A stretch of 64,000 bases of DNA from Chrysomallon squamiferum. Lineage: Eukaryota; Mollusca; Gastropoda; Neomphalida; Peltospiridae. Below the pieces are notes generated by a model. That model had not been told where the DNA came from. It made no database searches and saw only the letters and a program-made list of their open reading frames with translations. This document shows positions 46,140 to 58,604 of the stretch, one piece after another. The position numbers were made by a program, and so were the translations under genes. The stretch's first letter is position 1. Every line of letters begins with the position of its first letter. The DNA lies in NCBI GenBank assembly GCA_012295275.1, contig CM022677.1, positions 11,718,574-11,782,573 of the forward strand, given 5' to 3'.

Positions 46140-47452
46140 TGAAGGATCTTAAATATTAATATTAACATTAATAAATGTAATTATGTATTTATTTGTCCCT
46201 GTAAACGGCAACTGAAATTTCCTTTGTATTGCAGTAATGAAAAAAAAATGTTGTTGTTATTATGATGAACGCTGTTTACCATATATAATGGAACTGAACG
46301 ACAATATTTACAGTTTATTTGCTTCAACCAGACCTGTTTATACTAATACATATAAATTCAGCGAAAGAACCGTAATATTTTACATTTACATATAGCTCTC
46401 TAGATTATATCTAGTTGAATATTAATTGTCTAATTTTCAATTTAATTTTTAGGGGAGATAATAGAATATCACTTTCTACAGTTAATTAAGAATTAATCTG
46501 TAACAGCGCAGTATATTTACAGAACTTGTGTTATAATAAACAAGATTCATCTCGCGCATCCTCGCCTTTTCACTTTACTTTTAATAATAAAAACGTCTAT
46601 TAATGTTTCTCTATATTCTAGACTTTTCTAGTATTTAAGAAAGATGCATCAATAACATGGTGAAGTTAATTCATCTTAATCTAGCCTCTCACCTCTCAAC
46701 TGCAATTCTACTATCTTAATAAAAAAAATTTAAAAAAAGAATTATTCGCATTATTAAACGTTGATTCATTATTGAACTTGTTAGATACGTTATACCTGTT
46801 AATGAAAAATTAAGCTTATTATTTATTTATTTATTTATTTATTATGCAAAATAAAATTATCTAATATTGTTAATTAAAAACAATAATACCTCTATTTATC
46901 AATACACTGTGTTTTCAATATATAATATTACCGCTACGCCTCTGTTAAAAACATAAAAAACGCCGTGTAAAATGACTCCTACTTAGCTCTTCTGTGAAAC
47001 AAGTTCTGTTAATAAAAATCGCATTAGTATGGAAGCGTTCTCGATATTCTAATATAATTCTACTGTTGTTTATAAAAACACGCTAATCTGGAAGCCCAAT
47101 CTACTTTTCTGAATGGTCACTGTGTTTTCGCAGTAAAATTACACCTGTAATGTTTACTATAATGCTACAGTACACACATAAAACAAGAACAACAACGACA
47201 ACGACAACAACAATAGTAATGTAAAGAAAAGAGAATTTTAGTCTTTATTCGATTTCTTTACTTCTCAATATCCAGTACGTCATCGCTATTTATCTCACGT
47301 GTTTTATGTCGTAAATAATTAGCAATAATAGATCATTTCATTTCGCATAATAAATAAATAAATAAATAAATAATAAGCTTAATTTTTCATTAACTGGTAT
47401 AATGTGTTGAATAATGAAACGATGCGTATGAAAAACATTATTATTATTATTA

Positions 47453-47486
<34 letters not shown>

Positions 47487-48340
47487 GCGTATCTTTCATA
47501 AATACTAGAAAATTCATTTTGGATTTCACATATAATTCTACTGTTGTTTATAAAAAAAAACGCTACATTTCTGAAAGTACACAGTGTTTTCGCAGTAAAA
47601 TCAGATCTTTAATGTTTATTATAATGCTATTGTATAAACATTAAAAAAGCAACAAAAAATAAATAAAATTAAAACAAACAAACAAAGAATAGTAATATAA
47701 AGAAAATACTATTTAATCTTTATGCGTAGAGTTCACGCTTGGCTTTTATAATTAACAGACATTTATATTATTAAGAGGAAAATGAAAAGACGAGAATGCG
47801 CAAGATGAACCATGTAATAAGACGAGTTCTGTAAATATAACATTAGCTTATTAACAGTCCCTGCGTTTCCTTTGTCTTTTAAATATCCAGGTTCTTTTAT
47901 TATTATTATTTTTTATTTAATGTTTTATTATTACTTACCTAATTATTGTAAAATGCCTATTTTATTTAATTACTTTTTATTTAATTTTATTTAATTATTT
48001 TCGATTTGTCTCTTTAAAAACTATAAATTTATATATACATATGTTTTATTTTAAATGTTTGTATATTTGCACATATCAATACATTTTATTTAAGATATTA
48101 TTATACGGCGTCGGCTACCATAACGCATTTCCGATTAACATTAAACCTTCATTTCACAACATCAGGTAACACATTTTTTTTTTTTTTTTTTATACTCAGA
48201 TAAAACTTGAAACTGAGAATACATTAAGCGTTAAAAACTGAGAAAAAAAAAAAAAAATAGGTCCCTACTGAAATTAGGTCGGGGAAATTGGGCTGGTTGG
48301 TTCTGAATCTTACTATAATTAGTCAAATCGTATAAAAACA
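46140..48340. other. AT-rich spacer
   Basis: Contains a partial duplication: text around GAATTATTC... TTAATGAAAAATTAAGCTTATTATTTATTT near 46800 is mirrored by the reverse strand near 47350-47400 (AATAAGCTTAATTTTTCATTAAC), an imperfect inverted repeat of about 45 bases. ATT runs at 47430-47485. No gene is seen. Confidence 0.6.
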
Positions 48341-48359
48341 TCACCAAACCAAAAAGTTT

Positions 48360-48398
48360 TGTCAGATAGTTTCGAACAGCTCATAAAACTATCTGACA
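48360..48398. other. Perfect 13 bp inverted repeat (hairpin)
   Basis: TGTCAGATAGTTT at 48360-48372 pairs exactly with AAACTATCTGACA at 48386-48398 around a 13-base loop. It lies at the start of a GC-richer island (48350-48560) that is open in one frame (MSDSFEQLIKLSDTRRHGVV). A short-TIR element end or an RNA hairpin is possible; neither is proven. Confidence 0.6.
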
Positions 48399-48570
48399 CG
48401 AGAAGACATGGCGTTGTTAGACTTGTTCCACTTTACCCCTTTACCTGGACTAACAATGTCTGTAAGGAGTGGCTGATGGCACGACATCTACTTCTGACAT
48501 TAATCCACAAAACAGCTTTGGAAAGTCTTGGAAAGTTTTGGAAATTCAATGCAGTGTTTTCCAGGACCTG

Positions 48571-48571
48571 C

Positions 48572-48607
<36 letters not shown>
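48571..48607. repeat. GT microsatellite
   Basis: Pure GT run of about 36 bases. Confidence 0.95.
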
Positions 48608-48610
<3 letters not shown>

Positions 48611-48619
48611 GAGGAGTAG

Positions 48620-50326
48620 GGGAGTGTTCACTGTCTGTGGAAGTGTATTGAAATTTTTTAACAAATATTTCTATTTTCAGTACAGTAGGTACTAACATAT
48701 GTATCTGAAAAATCGGCTTTTAAAAAAAAATAAAAAAAGAGTTTATAAAATTAGCAGATTTTTAGAAATTAACAGTTCTTTGAATTATAAAATTTCATCA
48801 GTTTCGTCATTTCTGAGTACTCTCTAAATATAGATAAAAATCATTATTATTTAAAAACCCATTTAAAAAATAAATAAATAAAATGAATAATGGTACAAAA
48901 AAGTTTTATTGTATTTTTAATATGCTCAGTGATCATTAAATGTTATATTACTTATATTTATTTACTGTAATGCAAAATATGATGAGTTTTTAGTAAAATA
49001 TTACCAATTCACGGCAATTCACATTTTGTTTTTTTAATTTCTACTTTCTTTCTTTCTTTCTTTAATTATTATATTTATTTTTATGTTGTTTCCGAATCTA
49101 AACAAAAAATAAGAAGGTTAGTACTTCAAACTGGTGACCATTTTTACTGCGCCTGCAATGAATTACTTTAATAACGGAGGGGTATCAGACAAGCGCATTT
49201 TTGTAAAAATGGCAGAAATTACTGGAACAATAGTAAGTTTAAAATGAAAACATTATTATTAACTTTTATTTTTTTTTAAAAATTTGAAAATATTCATACT
49301 TTTATTTTTTGTCAAAATTCCTAAAATAAGTATATTTAAATTAGTTATTTTGTATTTTTATTATATCTTTTTTGTTATTTTTATTTTTTTTTTTCAATTT
49401 TACAAGAACAATAGTTTATTTGGAAATTTCTTATTTCAAAAGAAAAAGTTATTTTGTATTTTGTTATTTGTTTCCTAACAGTGTAGTTAAGAAAAAAATG
49501 ACTAGTGACTAATTTGCATCCTAAAATGTCAGTTCGACATCCTAAATATTTTTATAGTGTAATCTAGTTTTGGACTAAATGGTGTGCAAACATTTCAAGC
49601 TGTATTTATTTACTTCAAATGGACATGGTATAACTAATTAATATAAGTATGCAGAAATAAAAAACAGTTTCAGAGCTGCAACATGGAGAAATGACTGATG
49701 AAAGCTTCTGGAAATGCAGATTTAACACTGCACAGGCTCTGTCATGAGTTCTATTTTTAAAAATTAAAATCCAACATATAAAATTAATAATTACTGGGGA
49801 ATTGAAATAAGTCAGTAATATATAAAAAAGGATTTGTACCATGCAGTTCATATTTTTATAATATATTTCAAAGAAGATGGAGAAAATGCTTTTAATTTAT
49901 TTATATTTTAATTTTAGAATTATTTGTTGTAATTTCTTTATAACCAGTTATACTTATATTAAGAAATATTTTTCTTTTGCTAGTTATTTTATGGATTGAA
50001 GACTATCATTTGAAAGCTGTCAACAAAAAAGAATGCATTTAGGTAGAGAAGGCACAAAATGAAATGTGAAAGAAAAAGGACATTATCAAAACTTCATTGA
50101 TACATTTCTGTATGGTCTCTGTAAGTGAACAAATATATTTTTGTTAGTAATTTTATAATATTAGTTACATTAGTTATGATCTAGCAGCTTTACTTCTTGT
50201 TTACTGTTCATTTGAGACCTCAGAATCCCACTTGAATTTCTTTAGATGAATATGTGGAGTCATGTTTTTAATTCTATTCATGGCTTTTAATCTCTGGAAA
50301 TCCAAAAAATATTTTTCCTGTCTCGT

Positions 50327-50362
<36 letters not shown>

Positions 50363-51999
50363 ACATGATGTATTCAGTTTATCCTACATAAAGTTATATT
50401 TTTTCACCAATCCACTAGTCACAAGAATATTTTTTCAAGTGGGTTTTCATTTTGCATAATTTTACTACAATATAATAATAATTATTGATCTAATGGAAGA
50501 CTGTCAGTTAATGTACAGCTGACAAATTATTAAAAGTTAATTTGTGAATCTGTGCAAAACTCTTTTAAACAGTTAATGCTTTTTTAAACACCACTGTTTG
50601 TTTTATTCAAGTACAAACGTTCAGTTCATATTAATCAAAGGTCATGGTTTTTGCTGTTCTGATTACTGTAAAATGTTCTAGCAGATCAGTTACAACTATT
50701 AATATCAAACAAGCAAACACATGCACATATATGTCTAAAAAGAATACCTAAAAAAGTCTTTAAAGAGAAAAATACTTTTATTAAAATAATTTTAAAAATT
50801 AACAATATTAAATATAGTTTTTGACATAAACTGCTTTTATCTCAATTTAATTACCATACCTGAAAAATACTATTTAAAGAGTATAGATCTTTTTAACTGG
50901 ATAATATTTTATTTATTTATTTATATTGGACTGCAGTGCTTGTGTTATATATAAAACAAACATATAGTAAGTTTAATGGTACCTCTGGGAAATAATTAAT
51001 AATAACAACTCCCAATTTACAGAAACACAAACACAGAATTAATATGAATTAAAGTAGTTTTAAAATAATGGACTACATAGGAATTAGCTTACATGTAACA
51101 TTTGTTAATTACTGTATTAAAAGTTCACATACTTGTTATAAATGTTGTTTTAATCACAAACCTTTTAACATTTTATTTATTTTTAGTTATAATTTTAAAT
51201 GATAATTTTTTAAATTATATGTTCAAATTAAAATTAAAATTTTTCAGTTTTAATATTTAATTCATTTCCAAAAACATGAATGGATATTATTTTTTGTTTG
51301 TTTTTAAATTTTAGAAAAAAAAAGTTCTGTCTTTCAGTTTTTACTTTATATCACCTCACTGTTCTTTTGTGTATGCTCACACTGTTTTTTATCTGGAACT
51401 GTCAGTCTGACAAGTCACTGTGTCAGAATGCAGACTGATCTAAGGGTTCCTTGCCCTGGATGATTGCCAGTGGCTGGTCAGTTATTTGACATTTAGCTTA
51501 GGCACCTCAATTACATTTAATATTTTTGAGGACACAAATAATTTTTATTTAATCCCCATATTATTTTTATCTAACTGACCTAAATCTTTAGGAATATTTT
51601 TATTGAGATCCTGAGATTTTTTTTCAGTTATTATATCTGCTGATAAATGGTCACAGTTTTAACCTGAATTACAACAGGGTTGTGTTTATTAATGGTTAAC
51701 TGTTTGCTGTTAGATGATTAAAGCCTATTTCAGTGGATGGGATTTTAAGTTGATTTTATGTAATTATAAAAATGAACTTTTCACAAGATTTAAACTTGGT
51801 AATAGACAGTTGAACCATGTTGGACCATCGTTTAGATGTTTCATGTTGTCTGTGAGATTTTGTCCACATCAATCTGCCATACAAACAAGATTTAAATTTA
51901 ATATTTAAAAAAAAAAATGAAAGAAAATAAAAAGAAACATCAACAAATAATAATAAATGACATATTTAAAGAAATAAGACATTTCACCATTAGCTCAGA

Positions 52000-52042
<43 letters not shown>

Positions 52043-53100
52043 TGGAGAACTTCAGAATTATATAAAAGCATCTTTGAATGAAATTAATATTTTCTTGTAA
52101 CTGTTTGATAGTTTTATTCTTACCAGTTAACAGCAAAGGATATTTTACATGCATCACACAGGAGTGATGTGTGATCAGTCTAGTTTCTCTCATTTCCTCT
52201 TCCTAATTTCACTATGAATAGTGATGATTTTTTTTTTTTTTATAATTTAAATATTTTAATTTTAATTTAATTTAATTTTATTATTTTATTTTATTTTATT
52301 TTATTTTATTTTATTTATTTTTTCTATAAACAATATTTTATTTATTAATTTAATTTTATAGCAGATATTTACTTGTCTGTTTTAATTCTGTGTCCTGGGA
52401 TTTCAGTAAAGGACTCCTTTTGTTTTCCCAGAACATGGTTTGAAACAGCTTGCTTAAGATCCCTAAATAATAATCCAAATTTATCTGCTGAAAATTGTTT
52501 AGCATTCTTCTTTATAACTTTTGGCATCATATTTACATGGCAGATTTGTAGAATAATTCAGATATCTTCGTGTTTGCAGATTTGAAGAATATTTGTTTAA
52601 TCATAAAGATTATAATATCAGCTTGATAAATAAAATATCTGATATGAGAGATACTTTATGGTTTCAGAATTTCTAGCACCAAACATAAGGAATAACCAGT
52701 TTAATCATTGCAAAACATTGGTCAAACATAGGAATAACCAATTCAGTGGCAGATCCAGAAATAAAAGAATGGCTGGATTGGGATGGAATAAACTTACTGG
52801 GAGTCTGGCTGTATCCCAGAGATGATGAACAATGCACATATCTTGCCATGTTGTGATTTAAAGTAAAAATTGTAAAATCTTCTGTTTATAATAAATGCTG
52901 ATAATGTTAGATCAGTTGGATTGTCAACAAATACTTTGGGTGATGTATATGCACCAGTAATTAAAATACAACCAATTTCAGTCAGCGAGAAAATTATCTC
53001 AGTACATTGTTTTGTGTTGTACAATGTTATGGTTAAGATGACATTATTAAATGTCACAGATACAAATAACTTACAGGATTCTGTTACATCATGTTTAATG
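48620..53100. other. AT-rich spacer
   Basis: No gene is supported in these 4.5 kb. Landmarks are poly-T at 50331-50361, ATTTT runs at 52255-52320 and an AAT run at 52003-52041. Confidence 0.6.
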
Positions 53101-53104
53101 TATT

Positions 53105-53440
53105 TTGATCAGTAGAGTGATGTCGTAAAATTTATTAATTATATTTCAAATGAACAGTAAAAAACAAAACAAAATAATAAAAAAAGTAAAATTCACTTCC
53201 ACTGGATCAGCCACTGAATTTATTCTATTTTATTAAATGTTGTAGTAGTGTCAAACTGTCTAATAACCAATTTAAAGTGTCAAGCTTACCTCGCTCTATG
53301 TCATTTCAGCCTGTGTCAAATTCATCTTTGATTCATGTGGTCAAACAATTAAATTGTTTAACATTTGTAAACTCCACTTTTCTTCAGCACTGGCAACAGT
53401 TGTACATTTTCCTCCACAGTGCAGACTCAAAGCAGTTTCC
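53105..53440 (+). repeat. Segment inverted relative to 26.46-26.83 kb
   Basis: This is the plus-strand partner of 26460-26830. It shares TGAACAGTAAAAAA, GTAAAATTCACTTCCAC and CAGTTGTACATTTTCCTCCA. Confidence 0.8.
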
Positions 53441-53765
53441 AGTCAGAAAATAAGAAAACACAGACCTTAAAAATGGATTGATTATGAATTATATTGTAAT
53501 ACTATTTACAGTATATGGTTATTTGAATATAAATGGAGCAAAAGTAGAAGTTCATTTAAGAAGTGACTTTTGAAAAGTGATCCTTGGAGAATCTGCTTCA
53601 GTGTGGGACTTTATGAAGCAAAGAGGAGACTGTTTCAGAAGTCTTCTTCAGGGTATTACAGGTTTCACTAGGTTTTCTTTAGGTTTTGTCAGACCTTGTT
53701 CACGTGTTCTAATAGCTATTTTAATACTGACAAACATTGCCAATATGATTACCTTATTAATTGTT

Positions 53766-54085
53766 AGTGATATCCATATCACTGTCAGACACTGATAACA
53801 TGTCTCATGTTGTTGTAGTTGTAAAACACTAGTGATATCCATATCACTGTCAGACACTGACTGTATGTCTCGTTGTTTTTGAAGTGGTAAAATATTAGCC
53901 ATACCCATATTTGTTAGATATCCACAACATATGTGCTGTTGTAGAGATAAAACACTAGGTATACCCATATTTATTGTCAGACATCCACTACATATCTCTT
54001 GTTGTTGTAGTGGTAAAACACTAGCCATACCCATATTTATTGTTTCAAGACATCCATAACATATGTGCATATCGACACAGAAGCC
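53766..54085. repeat. Diverged tandem repeat, about 65 bp, five copies
   Basis: Units begin near 53766, 53831, 53897, 53957 and 54023, with AGTGATATCCATATCACTGT or AGCCATACCCATATTTATTG, then CAGACATCCA and GTTGTAGTGGTAAAACACT. The minus-strand frame over it (GMASVLPLQQQ repeats) is a repeat translation. Confidence 0.85.
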
Positions 54086-54155
54086 GACCACGTCAGACTA
54101 CAACAATTCTTAAGTTGGAGAGTCTTACATCAGGTCACCAATCTCAACATCAAAT
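54079..54155 (+). repeat. Segment duplicated from 3.7 kb
   Basis: GAAGCCGACCACGTCAGACT and ACAATTCTTAAGTTGGAGAG match 3710-3785. It lies 60 bases upstream of the MAVCDS exon. Confidence 0.7.
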
Positions 54156-54216
54156 ACCAGAAGACTTGAAAAACTTGAAAAACTTTAAAAAAGAAACCAC
54201 TTGACAGACAACTGTG

Positions 54217-54267
54217 ATGGCTGTGTGTGACAGTGGAAAAGACAAAAGACTGGAAGTTGAGCAGCAG
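54217..54267 (+). CDS. ATG exon copy (MAVCDS), small family
   Basis: MAVCDSGKDKRLEVEQQ up to the donor CAGCAG/GTGACT. It is the plus-strand partner of 26376-26426. A TTAAGGAATGATGTTGCG/GTATGTG segment follows at about 54365, resembling the end of the first exon at 55213-55320. Confidence 0.45.
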
Positions 54268-54921
54268 GTGACTTAGTTTACTTCCATTAGCATTGTTTTA
54301 TTTCTTTTTAGCTTATAGTTGTACTAGCAGTAATCAAAACAGTTTCGTTTTTAAATCATAAGAACTACATGGCTTAAGGAATGATGTTGCGGTATGTGTA
54401 AAATCATTTCATAATTTTGTTAAATGAAAAATTCTTCTTTTGCTTTAAAAATACAAATTCATGTCTCTATATTTAATTTTTAATTTTATTTTTAATATTT
54501 GCTTTATTTTATGTATTTATTTTTTAAAATACTGGCTTTCAAAATTTCTCTGCATGTGTATTTTTATTTCAGTTCACCAACTTATCAGATGAGGAATTTT
54601 ACTTAAAGATGTGATTTATTTGTGATTTTAGATTAATGATTTATGCATTGAGATCTTTCAATGTGATAAACAATACTTCTGTGAAAAACGGTTATTAACT
54701 CAGTTAGAGTAGGTTCTTTGTTTTGGACAGGGTGTATGGTTTTAGTTTTTATTAAATAAAGTAATAATTCTTCTTTTTCCTCATTTATGTTTAACTTACT
54801 ATATTAGACAATCTTCACTCAGTTTAGTCAGAAAATAAAATAAGAAGCTTATGAAAAGCTGATGTTTTCCTATTTAAAAATCCATATTATAGATACAAAT
54901 GTTAAAAAATCAATCAAACAA

Positions 54922-54955
<34 letters not shown>

Positions 54956-55132
54956 TACATGCACACACAAAATATATATTGTATGCCATATCCTCAGTCT
55001 TTCAGGAATTTTATGTTTCCTATTGACAAAATGATGTCAGAACTAATAAAATGTATGCTTATTATTTTATAAACATACATTATTATTTTCAGTGTAATGT
55101 GACTTGAATGTTTTTACATTAGTTTTTGATTG

Positions 55133-55163
<31 letters not shown>

Positions 55164-55212
55164 TACAGTTTATTTTTGGTATTTTAACTAGACTACGTTC
55201 CTGACCTTCAAG

Positions 55213-55320
55213 ATGGACAAATTAACTCAAGAGCACAGAAAAGAGAGTCCAGAAAGGTCATGGGACATTGCTGAAAAGAACATGGACCAAGAACTACATG
55301 GCTTAAGGAATGATGTTGAG
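55213..55320 (+). CDS. Exon 1 of the 132-residue gene
   Basis: Thirty-six codons, MDKLTQEHRKESPERSWDIA to ELHGLRNDVE, then GTATGTG. The last 30 bases are repeated at about 54361-54392 and, inverted, at 26255-26285. Confidence 0.55.
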
Positions 55321-56214
55321 GTATGTGTGAAATCAGTTCATAAACAAAAACAGATCTATGTTAATTTTGTTGAAGGTGTTTCTGAAAGAAAAATTCTACT
55401 TTAGCTTTAATTATGTGATTCAAATTCATCTTAATTTCAGACTCATTTGTTATCTCTCTAGCTTTAGATTATCTTTCAGTAAATAATTTCAATTGATAAC
55501 ATCATTAGATCTCACTAAAAAAAAAAGGAACAAAAATTACAAAAGAAAAGATTTTAAAAAAATGTTAGATTTCAATTTTTAGTTTACTATAATTATATTG
55601 TTTCTTGCTGAATCATTTAATAACAAGGAAATGTCAGTATTTACTGAATGACATTTAGATCTTTCATCATGTATTTATAGGAACTGAAGAAACCAATATA
55701 CTAAACTGTGGATTTAAACTGTTTATTTTCAGAAGTTAAATCAGCTTGTTAAGGATAAAAATATTCAAGAAATTGTTGATAAATACAAACTCAGATTGAC
55801 ATTTTGGAACAAAGAGCAGCTCAAGTCTCCAGTAGAGTTGAAGTATTTGGTGCTGTCCAGCAGGTATTTAAATACATTATTCATTGTAAACCTCTCCATT
55901 TTATTTCAGTTTTAAATATTTCTTCAGTCTTCCACAAAATTCTATGCAAAATAAATTCTCTATCTTTCCTCTATCTTTTTACTTCATTTTATTTACTTTT
56001 TTTATTTGTTTGATTTTTATTTATTTATATATAAAAGTGGTAATAATTAATAAACCAGAGAATTCTACACTTAAAAGTCAATTAATTAAGATATTTTGTA
56101 AGAAAAAATTATAATGTAAATTATTTGTTGCTGAATTGAAAGCTGTTAAGAATGTATTCATATCTTTGTTGTCACTGATGTACTTAAATAAGGATGGCAT
56201 TGTGTTTGTTGTTG

Positions 56215-56257
<43 letters not shown>

Positions 56258-57373
56258 CAAAATAATTGTTTAATTTCAGGAAACAGTCAATGTCTATGTG
56301 TGGATTGAATGCTGCTTTAAAAGTAGGTATTTTATTCATTCACTTTTGTGTTGTATAGCTCATTTTATTGACAACGAATTTAATCAGCCATAACATGGCT
56401 GATAATTTATTTTTATATACAGAATAGTATTGATAATTTTATATAGATGTTTCATAAAGGATCTTGATATTTTGAATGATATTTAGTTTAGATAGTAAGT
56501 GAATCAGTGTAATAATTTATACCAACAAACCTTGTAATAATTTGCACGACAGCCTAATAGAGTAGCGAACAGAACGTTTGTATAAATTTGTAATTTTCTG
56601 TTATAAATATCTCACCTCTAATCTGAAATCCATACATTTAATACTCTATGTGGTAGGGATAATGATATTTATATTCTGAAATTTGGTATACAGATGTAAT
56701 TTTGGTGGATTTGAAAGGTTGTACAGATGCATAAATTGGCTTGAAAGATTTAGCTTCTTTTCTTATTTTATCACATGCATGTGTAATGTTGTCTTTGTTT
56801 TAAACACATTTTAAAACATACGTAACAGATTCATTATTGTAACTATTCACTGAATGCACAGGATAAATATTATTTATAAGACAAAATATATTATAATTAA
56901 ATATTTTAATTAATCAAATAAATTGTTATTAATGATATATTGATAATGATTGTTAAAGGTTAATTAAAGATTGTCAGAATAATCTCAAATTTTCATCATG
57001 TTACTATTTCAAGTAGAATCAATATTAGAAGACCATTTTCTTTCTGTCTAATGTAATAACTGTATAGGTTTAAAATGTTTATTTATTTAATAGCCCTGGC
57101 AGTCATCTTAAACTGGACTAAAGCACTTTATAAATATCAAACTTTACCAAGTTACAGAATTATTCAAATATATTAAAAACATTTTTTCATAATCTCTGAC
57201 AACAAAAATACTACTAGCTCTTTATTTTATGTTTAGTTTATTGTATTTTGTTGTAGGATCCTATACTTAAGTCAAAAATTCAGAAAAGGTTAACTAAAGC
57301 ACCAGAATGCTGTTACATCACAGTCTTCCCTGTCCAGAGAAAGCTCAACACTTTCAAGAGAAAATCTGTCTGA
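55213..57373 (+). CDS. Four-exon gene, 132-residue unrecognised protein
   Basis: Four exons join with consistent phases and no stop: 55213-55320 (phase 0 exit), 55733-55863 (phase 2), 56280-56322 (phase 0) and 57257-57373 (TGA at 57371). All borders are GT/AG. The product starts MDKLTQEHRKESPERSWDIA, continues HGLRNDVEKLNQLVKDKNIQ, WNKEQLKSPVELKYLVLSSR, KQSMSMCGLNAALK and ends with the basic, Cys-containing ECCYITVFPVQRKLNTFKRK. The N-terminal half is charged and probably helical, and there is no signal peptide or membrane segment. I recognise no family. Copies of its exons occur at 25575-27298 on the other strand and at 2212-3958. The start ATG is the first in the exon; upstream non-coding exons are possible (an AG lies 30 bases before it). 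Confidence 0.6.
55733..55863 (+). CDS. Exon 2 of the 132-residue gene
   Basis: Acceptor TTATTTTCAG, donor CAGCAG/GTATTT. Reads KLNQLVKDKNIQEIVDKYKL to VELKYLVLSS. Paralogous to the exon at 27174-27298. Confidence 0.65.
56280..56322 (+). CDS. Exon 3 of the 132-residue gene
   Basis: Acceptor TTAATTTCAG, donor TTTAAAA/GTAGGT. Reads KQSMSMCGLNAALK after the split Arg codon. In another frame it reads ETVNVYVWIECC, but that frame does not fit the neighbours. Confidence 0.5.
56530..56660 (+). repeat. Intron segment inverted relative to 26.95-27.08 kb
   Basis: CAGCCTAATAGAGTAG and CTAATCTGAAATCCATACAT match the reverse strand of 26950-27070. The inverted copy of this intron lies just downstream of the paralogous KLNQLVK exon at 27174, in the same relative order. 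Confidence 0.75.
57257..57373 (+). CDS. Exon 4 (terminal) of the 132-residue gene
   Basis: Acceptor TTGTTGTAG. Reads DPILKSKIQKRLTKAPECCY, ITVFPVQRKLNTFKRKSV, TGA. AATAAA at about 57690 is a candidate polyadenylation signal about 310 bases downstream. Confidence 0.55.
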   Translation, partial: DPILKSKIQKRLTKAPECCYITVFPVQRKLNTFKRKSV

Positions 57374-57839
57374 AATGTAATTTGTAACTCAGTGATCTCC
57401 AAGAGACTGCATTGTCAATGTGATCAGAACATCCAGTGTACACATTGTACTTCATAGCAGCTTGCACTGTTTTTATCATTGATGTGTTCTTGGTTATTCT
57501 AACTTTTCTCACTGAAAGAGGAATGGAGATTCATCACTGCTATGGAATGCCATCTTTGTAAATAAGTTAAAATTAATGTGGCAGTGCATAGAGGCGTTAT
57601 TTTTTATTTTTATTTTTTTCTATTAGTTAATGTAAATATAAATGAAAATTATGTAATCAGGGGTAATTAGAATTTTTTGTACAAAAAAATAAAGTAAAAA
57701 GCCTCACCCCAAAATTTTTAGAAAACAAGAATCAAATTTTTTCTTTTTTTAAAACTTTCTTTGTCATATTATTTAAATCAAAGGAAAATCAAGGGTTTGC
57801 TGGGTGTACTCAGTGTAAATATAAATGAAGATTATTAAT

Positions 57840-58134
57840 TAGGGGTAATTAGAATTTTTTTTTATAAAAACAAAAACAAACAAACAAAGCAAATAATATA
57901 TGACGAAGCAACGCAGAATGTTACAATTCAGTTAAATACATCTGTGAAATGTCATAATTTCTATAAATACATCACAGATGGTGTAACATTTCAGTTTCAT
58001 TTAGTTAAATCTGTACCAATGATTTATAAAAGATACTGAACTAAAGTGAGGCTATCTACACATCAGCTGACCAATGAGACTGGGAGACAGAATGAATATG
58101 TATGTTATGTAACAGTGGTGAAATTGAAGATGAG

Positions 58135-58136
<2 letters not shown>
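57840..58136. other. Short spacer
   Basis: GTAAATATAAATGAAGATTA and AGGGGTAATTAGAATTTTT are a near copy of 57630-57680, a direct repeat about 190 bases apart. Nothing else is seen. Confidence 0.6.
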
Positions 58137-58195
<59 letters not shown>

Positions 58196-58237
58196 GTATT
58201 ACCATTATTATTATTATTATTATTACTATTATTATTA

Positions 58238-58293
<56 letters not shown>
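58136..58293. repeat. Long ATT microsatellite
   Basis: ATT run of about 155 bases with a few AGT, ACC, ACT and TTT interruptions. Poly-Ile, poly-Leu and poly-Asn frames over it are artefacts. Confidence 0.97.
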
Positions 58294-58295
<2 letters not shown>

Positions 58296-58490
58296 ACATT
58301 GCAAAACATTTTCTGTTCTCAGATATAAAAGATGCTCTTTGACCCCATCTTTCATTCATTCGCACACAAAACAATAGTTAATCACTGATATATCAAAAAC
58401 GGGACTACACACTAAACTGGATAAGTAACTTAAGATCTATAAACACGTGTTTCAAAAGCGGGTGTCAGAGATCATGTTTCTTCTTTTCTT

Positions 58491-58492
<2 letters not shown>

Positions 58493-58567
<75 letters not shown>
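58493..58567. repeat. TC microsatellite
   Basis: Pure TC run of about 74 bases, 40 bases before the 42 bp satellite. Confidence 0.97.
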
Positions 58568-58568
<1 letters not shown>

Positions 58569-58604
58569 ATAGCCATCTTATCTCTCATATTCATTCTATC
58601 ATCT

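Noticed and set aside
58046-58377. Poly-Leu, poly-Ile and poly-Asn frames.
   Set aside because: They translate the ATT microsatellite in every frame.
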